Counted from the first letter of the stretch, positions 6,541-13,630 are shown. The stretch: 20,721 bases of DNA from Pseudomonadota bacterium (GCA_023434095.1 JAEYTJ010000150.1:1-20721); one strand, 5' to 3'. Notes: generated by a model from the sequence alone, not told the origin. Made by a program: numbers and translations.

Positions 6541-8013
6541 TCAGCCCACCGAGCCCTCAAGGCTCACCGCGATCAGCTTCTGCGCTTCCACCGCGAACTC
6601 CATGGGGAGCTGCTGCAGCACGTCCTTGACGAAGCCGTTGACGATCAGCGCCGTCGCTTCTTCGGGATCGAGCCCGCGCTGGCGGCAGTAGAACAGCTGG
6701 TCGTCGGAGATCTTCGAGGTGGTGGCCTCGTGCTCGAACTGCGCGGAGGAGTTCTTCGACTCGATATAGGGCACGGTATGCGCCCCGCACTTGTCGCCGA
6801 TGAGCAGGCTGTCGCAATTGGTGAAATTGCGCGCGCCGGTGGCCTTGCGGTGGGCGGTGACGAGGCCGCGATAGGTGTTGTCGGAATAGCCCGCCGCGAT
6901 GCCCTTGGAGATGATGCGGCTCGACGTGTTCTTGCCGAGATGGATCATCTTGGTGCCGCTATCGACCTGCTGGCGCCCGTTGGAAATCGCGATGGAGTAG
7001 AACTCGCCCTGGGAATTGTCGCCGCGCAGGATGCAGCTCGGGGACTTCCACGTGATGGCCGAGCCGGTTTCGACCTGCGTCCACGAGATCTTGGAACGGT
7101 CGCCACGGCAGTCGCCACGCTTGGTGACGAAGTTGAAGATGCCGCCCTTGCCGTCCTTGTCGCCGGGGTACCAGTTCTGCACCGTCGAGTACTTGATCTC
7201 GGCGTCGTCCAGCGCCACCAGCTCGACCACGGCGGCGTGCAGCTGGTTCTCGTCGCGCATCGGCGCGGTGCAGCCTTCGAGATAGCTCACATAAGCGCCT
7301 TCGTCGGCAATGATGAGCGTGCGCTCGAACTGGCCGGTGTTGCGCTCATTGATGCGGAAATAGGTCGACAACTCCATCGGGCAGCGCACGCCCTTCGGCA
7401 CGTAGACGAACGAGCCGTCGGAGAACACCGCCGAGTTGAGCGTGGCGAAGTAGTTGTCGGTCACCGGGACGACCGAGCCGAGATATTTCTTCACCAGCTC
7501 GGGATGCTCGCGCACGGCTTCCGAGATCGGCATGAAGATGACGCCGGCGCGGGCCAGCTCTTCCTTGAAGGTGGTGGCGACCGAGACCGAATCGAACACC
7601 GCGTCGACCGCCACCTTGGTGGCGCCGCTCTCGATGCCGAGCAGCGCGTCGCGCTCGCGCAGCGGGATGCCGAGCTTCTCGTAGGTCGCGAGAATCTCCG
7701 GGTCGATGTCGTCGATCGACAGCGCTTCCTTCGCCTTGGGCGCGGCGTAGTAATAGAGGTCCTGATAGTCGATCGGCGGGTAGCTCACACGCGCCCAGTC
7801 CGGCTCACGCATCGTCTGCCAGCGGCGGAAGGCGTCGAGCCGCCATTCCAGCAGCCATTCGGGCTCGTTCTTCTTTGCCGAGATGAAGCGGACCGTGTCT
7901 TCGGTCAGGCCCTTGGGGGCCTTTTCGGTCTCGATCTCGGTGAAGAACCCGTACTTGTACTGATCGACATCAAGCGAGCGGACCTGGTCCACTGTCTCCT
8001 GTACGGCCGGCAT
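6541..8013 (-). CDS. sufB: SufB, Fe-S assembly scaffold subunit
   Basis: SufB is the main scaffold of SufBC2D on which the cluster forms, accepting persulfide sulfur from the desulfurase. The 490-residue product matches the family end to end: YKYGFFTEIETEKAPKGL near the N-terminus, VPKGVRCPMELSTYFRIN in the middle, and NCDSLLIGDKCGAHT near the end. By spacing, Cys400 and Glu429 correspond to the E. coli Cys405/Glu434 pair needed for cluster building. The ATG at 8013 is preceded by a strong GGAGAGGAGAT ribosome site, which decides against an ATG ten codons earlier. It stands between the group I desulfurase and sufC; SufB is among the most conserved proteins here, so the call is very secure. 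Confidence 0.97.
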   Translation of the reverse strand: MPAVQETVDQVRSLDVDQYKYGFFTEIETEKAPKGLTEDTVRFISAKKNEPEWLLEWRLDAFRRWQTMREPDWARVSYPPIDYQDLYYYAAPKAKEALSIDDIDPEILATYEKLGIPLRERDALLGIESGATKVAVDAVFDSVSVATTFKEELARAGVIFMPISEAVREHPELVKKYLGSVVPVTDNYFATLNSAVFSDGSFVYVPKGVRCPMELSTYFRINERNTGQFERTLIIADEGAYVSYLEGCTAPMRDENQLHAAVVELVALDDAEIKYSTVQNWYPGDKDGKGGIFNFVTKRGDCRGDRSKISWTQVETGSAITWKSPSCILRGDNSQGEFYSIAISNGRQQVDSGTKMIHLGKNTSSRIISKGIAAGYSDNTYRGLVTAHRKATGARNFTNCDSLLIGDKCGAHTVPYIESKNSSAQFEHEATTSKISDDQLFYCRQRGLDPEEATALIVNGFVKDVLQQLPMEFAVEAQKLIAVSLEGSVG

Positions 8014-8104
8014 CGTCTCATCTCCTCTCCCACGCGGGGTCAAGGCCCGCGGGTCAGGTCAACCACTCCGCAGGTGCCGCCCGAGGCAGCCCCTGCGCCG
8101 TCCC

Positions 8105-8129
8105 GCCGCCCGGAGGCGGCGCCTTTTTT
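8105..8129 (+). terminator. Hairpin with T-tract, antisense to the suf operon
   Basis: GCCGCC (8105-8110) and GGCGGC (8115-8120) form a stem with loop CGGA, followed three bases later by six T on the + strand (8124-8129). That is the form of an intrinsic terminator, but both flanking genes run on the minus strand, where the same stem has an A-tract in front and no U-tract behind. The TGA of the cysteine desulfurase gene overlaps the tract. It may stop antisense transcripts or simply be a stem between two operon genes. Confidence 0.35.
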
Positions 8130-9298
8130 CACGCCGCCGCGCGGCGACGCAAAAGACCGGGCAAGGCCCGGCGAAAAACGCCGAGCGCCCGGTCGACATC
8201 CTCTTCCCCGCTCGACCAGCCGAAGGACAGGCGGAACGCCGAACGCGCGATGCGCTCGGGCACGCCCATAGCGCCCAGCACGTGCGAGGCCGCGACCTTG
8301 CCCGACGAACAGGCGGCGCCGGCGCTCACCGCGAGGCCCCCGAGATCGAGGGCGATCACGATGGTCTCCGCCGGCACGCCCGGCAGCGCGAAGCACGACG
8401 TGTTCGGCAGCCGGTCGACATCGCCCACGAGCAGGACGAGTTCGGGGAACTCGCACCTTAGAGCGTCTTCAAGCCGTTCGCGCAAGCCATTGATGCGGAT
8501 GCCGTCGGCATCCACCGCCGCACCCGCGCGCTCGGCCGCCGCGCCGAAGGCGGCGATGGCCGGCACGTTCTCGCTGCCCGCCCGCCTGCCGCGCTCCTGC
8601 GCACCGCCGCCGATGAGCGGCGCGGGGCGCAGGTCCGGGTCTGCGAGGATCAGCGCCCCCGCCCCCGGCGCGCCGCCGAGCTTGTGGGCGGAGACCGACA
8701 TCAGGTCGACGCCGAGCGCGGCGATGGACAGCGGAACGCGCCCCGCCGCCTGCACCGCGTCCGTATGGACCAGGGCGCCATGGTCATGGGCGCGGCGGGC
8801 GGCTTCGGCCACAGGTTGGAGCACGCCCGTCTCGTTATTGGCGACCATCAGCGACAGAAGCACCCGGCGCCCGGCGGCGGAATGGCGCTGCAACGCTCCG
8901 TCGAGGGCGTCGAGAAGCACCCGGCCACGCGGATCGACGGGAAGAACCTCGACCCGGTCGGGTGCGAAGCGATGGCCGCGCAGCACCGCGGCGTGCTCCA
9001 CCGCGCTCACCAGCAGCACGTCGCAGCCGAGAGGGGTCTCGCCGCGACGGAAATCCGGCGTCAGGGCCAGCGCATCCGCCTCGGTACCGCTGGAGGTGAA
9101 GACCACCCCGGCCGGCTTCGCCCCCACCAGCCCAGCCACGCGCGCCCGCGCCACATCCATGGTCGCGCGCGAGGTACGGCCCTCGGCATGCACGGAGGAG
9201 CCGTTGCCGGTGGCGTCGAGCGCCGCCAGCAGGGCCTCGCGTGCTTCCGGGCGCACCGGCGAGGTCGCGTTATGATCGAGATAGATGCGTGCGTTCAT
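8129..9298 (-). CDS. Group I (NifS/IscS-like) cysteine desulfurase
   Basis: This 389-residue PLP enzyme releases sulfur from cysteine. It starts IYLDHNATSPVRPEA like NifS/IscS, with His102 in SAVEH over the cofactor, the PLP lysine Lys206 in SVSAHKLGG, and the catalytic Cys330 in SAGAACSSGK on the flexible loop typical of group I. It is therefore a different class from SufS in the same operon. It is the first gene of the suf unit, behind the Irr-box promoter, and is followed by sufB after 115 bases. The ATG at 9298 fits the family start exactly but has no good ribosome site; AAAGGA lies about 20 bases upstream. Rhizobial suf operons often begin with such a gene (sometimes called sufS2), so the place is expected. 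Confidence 0.93.
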   Translation of the reverse strand: MNARIYLDHNATSPVRPEAREALLAALDATGNGSSVHAEGRTSRATMDVARARVAGLVGAKPAGVVFTSSGTEADALALTPDFRRGETPLGCDVLLVSAVEHAAVLRGHRFAPDRVEVLPVDPRGRVLLDALDGALQRHSAAGRRVLLSLMVANNETGVLQPVAEAARRAHDHGALVHTDAVQAAGRVPLSIAALGVDLMSVSAHKLGGAPGAGALILADPDLRPAPLIGGGAQERGRRAGSENVPAIAAFGAAAERAGAAVDADGIRINGLRERLEDALRCEFPELVLLVGDVDRLPNTSCFALPGVPAETIVIALDLGGLAVSAGAACSSGKVAASHVLGAMGVPERIARSAFRLSFGWSSGEEDVDRALGVFRRALPGLLRRRAAA

Positions 9299-9329
9299 GG
9301 GTACGGAGGCTCGCAGTTCCTTTTCCGTC

Positions 9330-9341
9330 TCCTATATAGGA
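9330..9341. promoter_or_regulatory. 12-base perfect palindrome before the cysteine desulfurase
   Basis: TCCTATATAGGA is its own reverse complement and lies 32 bases before the desulfurase ATG. It carries the stop codon of the small leader ORF. It could be a protein-binding site or a weak TATATA -10 element, but no matching -35 is visible. I cannot assign a regulator. Confidence 0.3.
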
Positions 9342-9415
9342 AGGCGCGGCGGCGTCTGCCCCTTCCCTTCGGCTAATGCTTGCAAATTGAGGCGCCGTCC
9401 GTCATAGGTGACCAT
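9332..9415 (-). CDS. Possible 27-residue leader ORF in the suf 5' region
   Basis: An ATG at 9415 preceded by AAGAAGGCGGG opens a frame of 27 codons ending in TAG at 9332-9334. It lies wholly inside the predicted leader of the suf transcript and ends 33 bases before the desulfurase ATG. The peptide begins MVTYDGRRLNLQ and ends PPRLPI; it has no recognisable domain or membrane segment, and no run of cysteine or other single amino acid as in classic attenuators. Its ribosome site looks better than that of the desulfurase. It may be an upstream regulatory ORF, or chance. Confidence 0.3.
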   Translation of the reverse strand: MVTYDGRRLNLQALAEGKGQTPPRLPI

Positions 9416-9485
9416 CCCGCCTTCTTCGTTGGGCCTTCGGTCGCGCGCCGGTTGAACGCGGCACAACCGCAACTCGACGTAGAAG

Positions 9486-9502
9486 TTTAGAATTATTCTA
9501 AT
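9486..9502. promoter_or_regulatory. Irr box / iron control element (ICE)
   Basis: TTAGAAT-T-ATTCTAA at 9487-9501 is a perfect palindrome and fits the rhizobial ICE/Irr-box pattern TTTAGAA-N3-TTCTAAA, with one mismatch at the outer right base (TTTAGAA-TTA-TTCTAAT at 9486-9502). Irr is a Fur-family regulator that is stable under iron/heme limitation. The palindrome lies just downstream of the predicted -10 and covers the expected start point, an arrangement that suits repression. suf operons of Hyphomicrobiales have been predicted as Irr targets by comparative genomics. Confidence 0.78.
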
Positions 9503-9531
9503 AAATTAGGGCTCCCGCCCCAGGTCGTCAA
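9503..9531 (-). promoter_or_regulatory. Predicted sigma-70 promoter of the suf operon
   Basis: On the minus strand a -35 TTGACG (9526-9531) is followed after exactly 17 bases by TAATTT (9503-9508). The -35 matches consensus at five of six positions, the -10 at three. The adjoining Irr palindrome lies where transcription would begin, near 9496, giving a leader of about 200 nt before the desulfurase ATG. The position and the operator make it credible although the -10 is weak. Confidence 0.5.
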
Positions 9532-9635
9532 GGCGCATGCGGTAAGGCCGTCTTTCGAGACGAAGGCCGGAACGGGTTCAGCGGCCCACCGGACCACATT
9601 CGCCTTGCCCCGCCCCAGTCAAGGTCACGAACTTC

Positions 9636-10301
9636 ATGCCCGAGGTCATCTTCACCGGCGAGAAGGGGCGGCTCGAAGGCCGCTATCAGCCGGCCAAGCA
9701 GCGCCACGCGCCCATCGCGATCATCCTGCACCCGCACCCCCAGTTCGGCGGCACGATGAACAATCCGGTCGTCTACAATCTCTACTACCAGTTCGTGAAC
9801 CGGGGCTTCTCGACGCTGCGCTTCAACTTCCGCGGCGTCGGCCGCTCGCAGGGCGCGTTCGACCACGGACAGGGCGAGTTGGCGGACGCCGCCGCCGCGC
9901 TCGACTGGGCGCAGTCGATCAATCCCGACGCGCGCGCCTGCTGGATCGCCGGCTTTTCCTTCGGCGCCTGGATCGGCATGCAGCTTCTGATGCGCCGCCC
10001 GGAGGTGGAGGGCTTCATCTCCATCGCCGCGCCGGCGAATCTGTACGATTTCTCCTTCCTCGCCCCCTGCCCGTCCTCCGGCCTGTTCGTGCATGGCGAC
10101 AAGGATGCGGTGGTGCCGTTCTCCGCCGTCACCGGGCTGGTGGAGAAGCTGAAGACGCAGAAGGGCATCGTCATCGACCAGCAGACCGTGCCGGGCGCGA
10201 ACCATTTCTTCGACGGCAAGACCGAGGATTTGATGGAGGTCGTCGGCTCCTATCTCGACAAGCGCCTGCCCGACACCGCGAAGAAGACCAGCGCCGCCTG
10301 A
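9636..10301 (+). CDS. Alpha/beta hydrolase (COG2945-type)
   Basis: This 221-residue soluble alpha/beta hydrolase starts with EVIFTGEKGRLEGRY and LHPHPQFGGTMNN, typical of the COG2945 group. The likely catalytic triad is Ser108 in GFSFGA, an Asp in the loop HGDKDAVV (155 or 157), and His190 in PGANHFF. The substrate is unknown. It diverges from the suf operon and shares its regulatory region, an arrangement I recall from other Hyphomicrobiales; whether it belongs to Fe-S metabolism is not shown. The ATG at 9636 has AAGG about 11 bases upstream, a modest site. It ends in a strong intrinsic terminator. Confidence 0.9.
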   Translation: MPEVIFTGEKGRLEGRYQPAKQRHAPIAIILHPHPQFGGTMNNPVVYNLYYQFVNRGFSTLRFNFRGVGRSQGAFDHGQGELADAAAALDWAQSINPDARACWIAGFSFGAWIGMQLLMRRPEVEGFISIAAPANLYDFSFLAPCPSSGLFVHGDKDAVVPFSAVTGLVEKLKTQKGIVIDQQTVPGANHFFDGKTEDLMEVVGSYLDKRLPDTAKKTSAA

Positions 10302-10330
10302 GGCGGCCGTCTTCCGCCTGCCAAAAGAAA

Positions 10331-10359
10331 AGCCCGGCGCTGCCTGCGCCGGGCTTTTT
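10331..10359. terminator. Bidirectional intrinsic terminator
   Basis: AGCCCGGCGC (10331-10340) and GCGCCGGGCT (10346-10355) form a perfect 10-bp stem with loop TGCCT, followed by five T (10355-10359). An A-rich stretch (AAAAGAAA) precedes the stem, giving a U-rich tail on the minus strand too. It separates the convergent hydrolase and secreted-protein genes and should end both. Confidence 0.93.
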
Positions 10360-10378
10360 GCATTGGAGACGGCAAGTG

Positions 10379-10747
10379 TCAGTTCAGCACGAGGCGCGGG
10401 GGATTGGTCACCTTGACCACGTCGCCTTCGCGGGCGATCTCGACGATGCTCGCGGCCGTGTCGACGGCACCCGGAACGGAGACGCTGACGGCCTGATCGG
10501 GCTGCAGCGTGGCAGCGACGCGGACGGGGGCGCCACCGGCCACGCTCAGCGTGGCGACGACGTGATAGCCATCGTCCTGCGGGGTATAATACGCAACGCC
10601 ATTCACATAGCCGATATTGATGGTCTGGGCGGTGGCCGGCTTCAGGCCCGCGACCTTGTCGGCGGCGCGGACGGGGGCGATGACGGCGACGGCGATGAGA
10701 CCGCCGGCGACGGCAAGCGGCAGGATATCGCGGCTGAGGCTGCGCAT
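10379..10747 (-). CDS. Small secreted protein of unknown function
   Basis: This is a 122-residue hypothetical protein. A signal peptide is clear: the basic start MRSLSRD, a hydrophobic stretch LPLAVAGGLIAVAVIAP, and a likely cut after VRAA near residue 29. The mature part of about 93 residues has alternating hydrophobic residues suggesting beta strands (INIGYVNGVAYYTPQDDGYHVVATLSV, PVRVAATL, IVEIAREGDVVKV) and no cysteine. It is probably a periplasmic beta-rich domain. I recognise no family. The ATG at 10747 has GGAG nine bases upstream. It stands alone between the shared terminator and a 200-base AT-richer gap. Confidence 0.85.
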   Translation of the reverse strand: MRSLSRDILPLAVAGGLIAVAVIAPVRAADKVAGLKPATAQTINIGYVNGVAYYTPQDDGYHVVATLSVAGGAPVRVAATLQPDQAVSVSVPGAVDTAASIVEIAREGDVVKVTNPPRLVLN

Positions 10748-10892
10748 GTCGAAGGCTCCAAGTTTCTGTCCAGGCGTGTTGAGAGGAAGCTGCCTGCCTG
10801 GCGAGCCGGACTTCCGGGAGCCCTCAAACTACATGGAATATTGTGCACCGCATCATCAGATTGCGCATCGCACCATTGCATTTCAGGAATAC

Positions 10893-10911
10893 TGCGACAT
10901 TCTGTGTCGCA
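10893..10911. repeat. Short inverted repeat in the anmK downstream region
   Basis: TGCGACA and TGTCGCA form a perfect 7-bp inverted repeat with a 5-base spacer (TTCTG). Seven T follow on the + strand at 10919-10925, eight bases too far for a good intrinsic terminator, and no + strand gene ends here. On the minus strand it lies between anmK and the secreted-protein gene, so it could be an operator for the latter or a transcript-end stem for anmK. Confidence 0.35.
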
Positions 10912-10947
10912 TATTCAGTTTTTTTGAATAATGCCTTCAGCTTCTCT

Positions 10948-12144
10948 TCAAGCCGGCGCGATCACCCGCCCGCCGGTCATCGGGGCAACGACGCCGGTCG
11001 TGGTGGGGAAGCTCAGCGGCAGGCCCTTCAGGGCCCGCACCGCGAGGAAAGCGAAGGCCTGCGCCTCCAGCGCGTCGGTCGACCAGCCGACGGCCTCCGC
11101 CGTCAGCACCGGCAACCCAAGGCGCTCGCCGAGCATGCGCAGCAGCGTCGGGTTATGCGCACCGCCGCCCGCCGCGATCAGCCTGCCCGGCCGGCGCGGG
11201 AGAAGCGGCATCACGGCGCCGACGCAGGCCGCCGTCAGCGCCGTCAGTGTCGCGGCGCCATCTTCCGTGCGCATCGCCTCTAGGCCACCGCGCTCCGCCA
11301 CCCAGGCGCGGAAATCGTTCCGATCGAGCGATTTCGGCGGACGCTGCGCGAAGAAGGGGTGGTCCAGCAGACGCGCCAGCGCCGTCTCATTCACCCGGCC
11401 CGCCGCGGCGCAGGCACCGTCGCGGTCCAGCGGCTCGCCGGTGCGGGCCTTCATGAAATCGTCGAGCAGCGCATTGGCCGGACCGGTATCGCAGGCGATG
11501 GGATCGGCGTCGCCGTCGAGATAGGTGATGTTGGCGACGCCGCCGAGATTGAGCACCAGCAGCGGACCGTTTTCCGTCAGTCCCCGCGCCAGCGCACGGT
11601 GATAGACCGGCACCAGCGGCGCCCCCTGCCCGCCCGCCGCGACATCGGCGGCGCGCAGGTCATAGACAAGGTTCGGACCCGGCGCGCCCGTCATCTCGCG
11701 CACCGCCTGTGCCAGCGCCGGCCCGTCACCGATCTGTACGGTGAGCCGGATCTCCGGCCGGTGCAGCACGGTCTGGCCGTGGAAGCCGATGACGGCGACA
11801 TCGCGGTGCTCGGGATGCGCCGCGAAGAAGGCGGCCAGCGCCTGCGCATGCCGCTCGGTGAGCCGGGCCTCGGCGGCGGCGAGAACCCCCGGACGGGCAT
11901 CGCGGTCGGTGAGCCTGCGCGCCTCTTCCAGTGCCGCGACGAACAGAATCCGGTCGTCCGCGCCATAGGGATAGGTCGCGGCCGGCCCAAAAGCAGAGAC
12001 GCTCTCGCCATCGGTGTCGATCAGCGCCACGTCCACCCCGTCGAGCGAGGTGCCGCTCATCAAGCCGATCGCCTTCACCTTCCGCGCCTCCCGCATCCCG
12101 CCCGCAGCGCCCCGGGGTGCGCTGGCGGCAGGAAGCTGATACAT
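10948..12144 (-). CDS. anmK: AnmK, anhydro-N-acetylmuramic acid kinase
   Basis: AnmK phosphorylates and opens 1,6-anhydro-N-acetylmuramic acid released in cell-wall turnover, yielding MurNAc-6-phosphate for recycling. Family motifs are plain: IGLMSGTSLDGVDVAL (residues 26-41), VIGFHGQTVLHRP, LNLGGVANITYLDG, ACDTGPANALLDD, and a C-terminal GGGAHNPTLLRML. From the ATG at 12144 the product is 398 residues; an ATG at 12096 gives 382, closer to the usual 365-380, but has a poor ribosome site, while AGGA precedes the first one. The start is therefore uncertain. The gene diverges from tyrS with little room for promoters. No other recycling gene is nearby, though PBP1a lies at the window end. Confidence 0.94.
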   Translation of the reverse strand: MYQLPAASAPRGAAGGMREARKVKAIGLMSGTSLDGVDVALIDTDGESVSAFGPAATYPYGADDRILFVAALEEARRLTDRDARPGVLAAAEARLTERHAQALAAFFAAHPEHRDVAVIGFHGQTVLHRPEIRLTVQIGDGPALAQAVREMTGAPGPNLVYDLRAADVAAGGQGAPLVPVYHRALARGLTENGPLLVLNLGGVANITYLDGDADPIACDTGPANALLDDFMKARTGEPLDRDGACAAAGRVNETALARLLDHPFFAQRPPKSLDRNDFRAWVAERGGLEAMRTEDGAATLTALTAACVGAVMPLLPRRPGRLIAAGGGAHNPTLLRMLGERLGLPVLTAEAVGWSTDALEAQAFAFLAVRALKGLPLSFPTTTGVVAPMTGGRVIAPA

Positions 12145-12188
12145 GACCGGCCGATCCTAACATGGCGTTGATGTCCGCAGGCCCCGTG

Positions 12189-13448
12189 ATGAGCAGCTTC
12201 AAATCCGACTTCCTCCGCACCCTCAGCGAGCGCGGCTTCATTCATCAGATCTCCGATGAACAGGGGCTCGACGCTCTCTTCGCCAAGGAAACGGTGACCG
12301 CCTATATCGGCTTCGACCCGACGGCGCCGAGCCTGCATGCGGGCGGCCTCATCCAGATCATGATGCTGCACTGGCTGCAGAAGACCGGCCACCGCGCCGT
12401 CTCGTTGATGGGCGGCGGCACCGGCATGGTGGGCGACCCCTCGTTCAAGGACGATGCCCGCCAGCTGATGACGGTGGAGACGATCGAGGCCAACATCGCC
12501 TCGATCAAGCGCGTCTTCTCCAACTACCTCGCCTATGGCGACGCCCCGACCGATGCGCTGATGATCAACAACGCCGACTGGCTGCGCGATCTGAACTATC
12601 TGGAGTTCCTGCGCGATGTCGGCCGCCACTTCTCGGTCAACCGCATGCTGTCCTTCGACAGCGTGAAGACGCGCCTCGACCGCGAGCAGTCGCTGTCCTT
12701 CCTCGAATTCAACTACATGATCCTGCAGGCCTATGATTTCGTCGAGCTGGCCAAGCGCTACGACGTGCGGCTGCAGATGGGCGGCTCCGACCAGTGGGGC
12801 AACATCGTCAACGGCATCGACCTCGGCCACCGCATGGGCACGAAGCAGCTCTACGCGCTGACCTCACCCCTGCTCACCACCGCCTCCGGCGCCAAGATGG
12901 GCAAGTCGGTCAACGGCGCGGTGTGGCTGAACGCCGACATGCTCGGCCCCTACGAGTTCTGGCAGTACTGGCGCAACACCGAGGATGCCGATGTCGAGCG
13001 CTTCCTCAAGCTCTACACCACCCTGCCGATGGACGAGATCGCGCGCCTCGCGCAGGAGGCGAAGGGCTCGGCCATCAACGAGGTGAAGAAGCTGCTCGCC
13101 ACCGAGATCACCGCACTGCTGCACGGGCGCGCGGCGGCCGAGGCGGCGGCGGAGACGGCACGCAAGACCTTCGAGGAAGGCGGCATCGCCGCCGACCTGC
13201 CGACCGTGGAAGTGCCGGCGGCGGAACTGGCGGCCGGCATCGGCGTGCTCGCCGCCTTCGCCGAGAAGAGCGGGCTCGTCGCCTCCAATGGCGAGGCGCG
13301 CCGTCAGGTCAAGGGCGGCGGGCTGAAGGTGAACGACGCCACCGTCACCGACGAGAAGGCGCTCCTGAGTGAGCGCGACCTCACCCCGGAAGGCGTCATC
13401 AAGCTCTCGCTCGGCAAGAAGAAGCACGTGCTGCTGAAGCCGGTGTGA
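12189..13448 (+). CDS. tyrS: Tyrosyl-tRNA synthetase
   Basis: TyrS charges tRNA-Tyr with tyrosine. The 419-residue product has the class I signature as PSLHAGG (47-53, the HIGH motif), the tyrosine-pocket motif QMGGSDQWGNI (196-206), the KMSKS loop as KMGKS (236-240), and a C-terminal S4-like RNA-binding domain (ASNGEARRQVKGGGLKVND). Length equals the E. coli type (424). Three in-frame ATGs occur at 12162, 12171 and 12189. The last gives the family start SSFKSDFLRTLSERGFIHQ and was chosen; it also leaves room for a weak promoter-like pair, CTGATA (12136-12141) and TAACAT (12158-12163), 16 bases apart. Family 2 palindromes follow the gene. Confidence 0.96.
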   Translation: MSSFKSDFLRTLSERGFIHQISDEQGLDALFAKETVTAYIGFDPTAPSLHAGGLIQIMMLHWLQKTGHRAVSLMGGGTGMVGDPSFKDDARQLMTVETIEANIASIKRVFSNYLAYGDAPTDALMINNADWLRDLNYLEFLRDVGRHFSVNRMLSFDSVKTRLDREQSLSFLEFNYMILQAYDFVELAKRYDVRLQMGGSDQWGNIVNGIDLGHRMGTKQLYALTSPLLTTASGAKMGKSVNGAVWLNADMLGPYEFWQYWRNTEDADVERFLKLYTTLPMDEIARLAQEAKGSAINEVKKLLATEITALLHGRAAAEAAAETARKTFEEGGIAADLPTVEVPAAELAAGIGVLAAFAEKSGLVASNGEARRQVKGGGLKVNDATVTDEKALLSERDLTPEGVIKLSLGKKKHVLLKPV

Positions 13449-13480
13449 GTGCCGGTGCCGCCCGGCGAGCGCGCTAACAA

Positions 13481-13630
13481 CGCCATGGCCGGGTCGGACC
13501 CGGCCATCCACACGCACCTGTCACGCCCAGCCAAGTCACGGATCCCCGGGCCAAGCCCGGGGATGACGGCGTGTGGACTGAGGTCTCCATAAGCACGTCA
13601 TGGCCGGGCTCGTCCTGGCCATCCACGTCT
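13481..13630. repeat. Cluster of three family 2 palindromes downstream of tyrS
   Basis: Three copies of one palindromic unit lie in the 240 bases between the convergent tyrS and DUF3971 genes. Copy 1 is ATGGCCGGGT-cgg-ACCCGGCCAT (13485-13507). Copy 2, inverted, is ATCCCCGGGC-caa-GCCCGGGGAT (13542-13564). Copy 3 is ATGGCCGGG...CCTGGCCAT (13600-13622), with one mismatch. CCACACGC after copy 1 and GCGTGTGG after copy 2 also pair, so copies 1 and 2 form a larger inverted structure. The same units occur at 6441-6532. No separate terminator for tyrS is visible, so these may serve as one for both genes. Confidence 0.8.

Larger units (their letters stand above)
9299..9635. other. Divergent regulatory region between the suf operon and the hydrolase
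   Basis: These 337 bases without a long gene hold, from right to left, a weak hairpin CGTCT-TTCG-AGACG at 9549-9562, the predicted suf promoter (9503-9531), the Irr-type palindrome (9486-9502), a 27-codon ORF (9332-9415, minus) and a 12-base perfect palindrome TCCTATATAGGA (9330-9341) just before the desulfurase. The stretch 9486-9508 is far more AT-rich than the surroundings. I saw no clear promoter for the hydrolase on the + strand and no recognisable riboswitch. Confidence 0.7.

Noticed and set aside
6730..8271. A 513-codon open frame on the + strand opposite sufB
   Set aside because: Same reason: SufB on the minus strand is unmistakable, and the + product has no recognisable fold.
9299..9496. 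Riboswitch in the suf leader
   Set aside because: I found no known riboswitch core and no terminator or sequestering stem over the desulfurase start. Only the small ORF and palindromes stand out.
10905..10925. Intrinsic terminator on the + strand (inverted repeat plus seven T)
   Set aside because: The T-tract starts eight bases after the stem, the stem is only 7 bp, and no + strand gene ends here.
9605..10927. A 440-codon + strand frame overlapping the alpha/beta hydrolase
   Set aside because: It is out of frame with the catalytic motifs, runs through the strong terminator at 10331-10359 and through the intergenic gap, and is Arg-rich.
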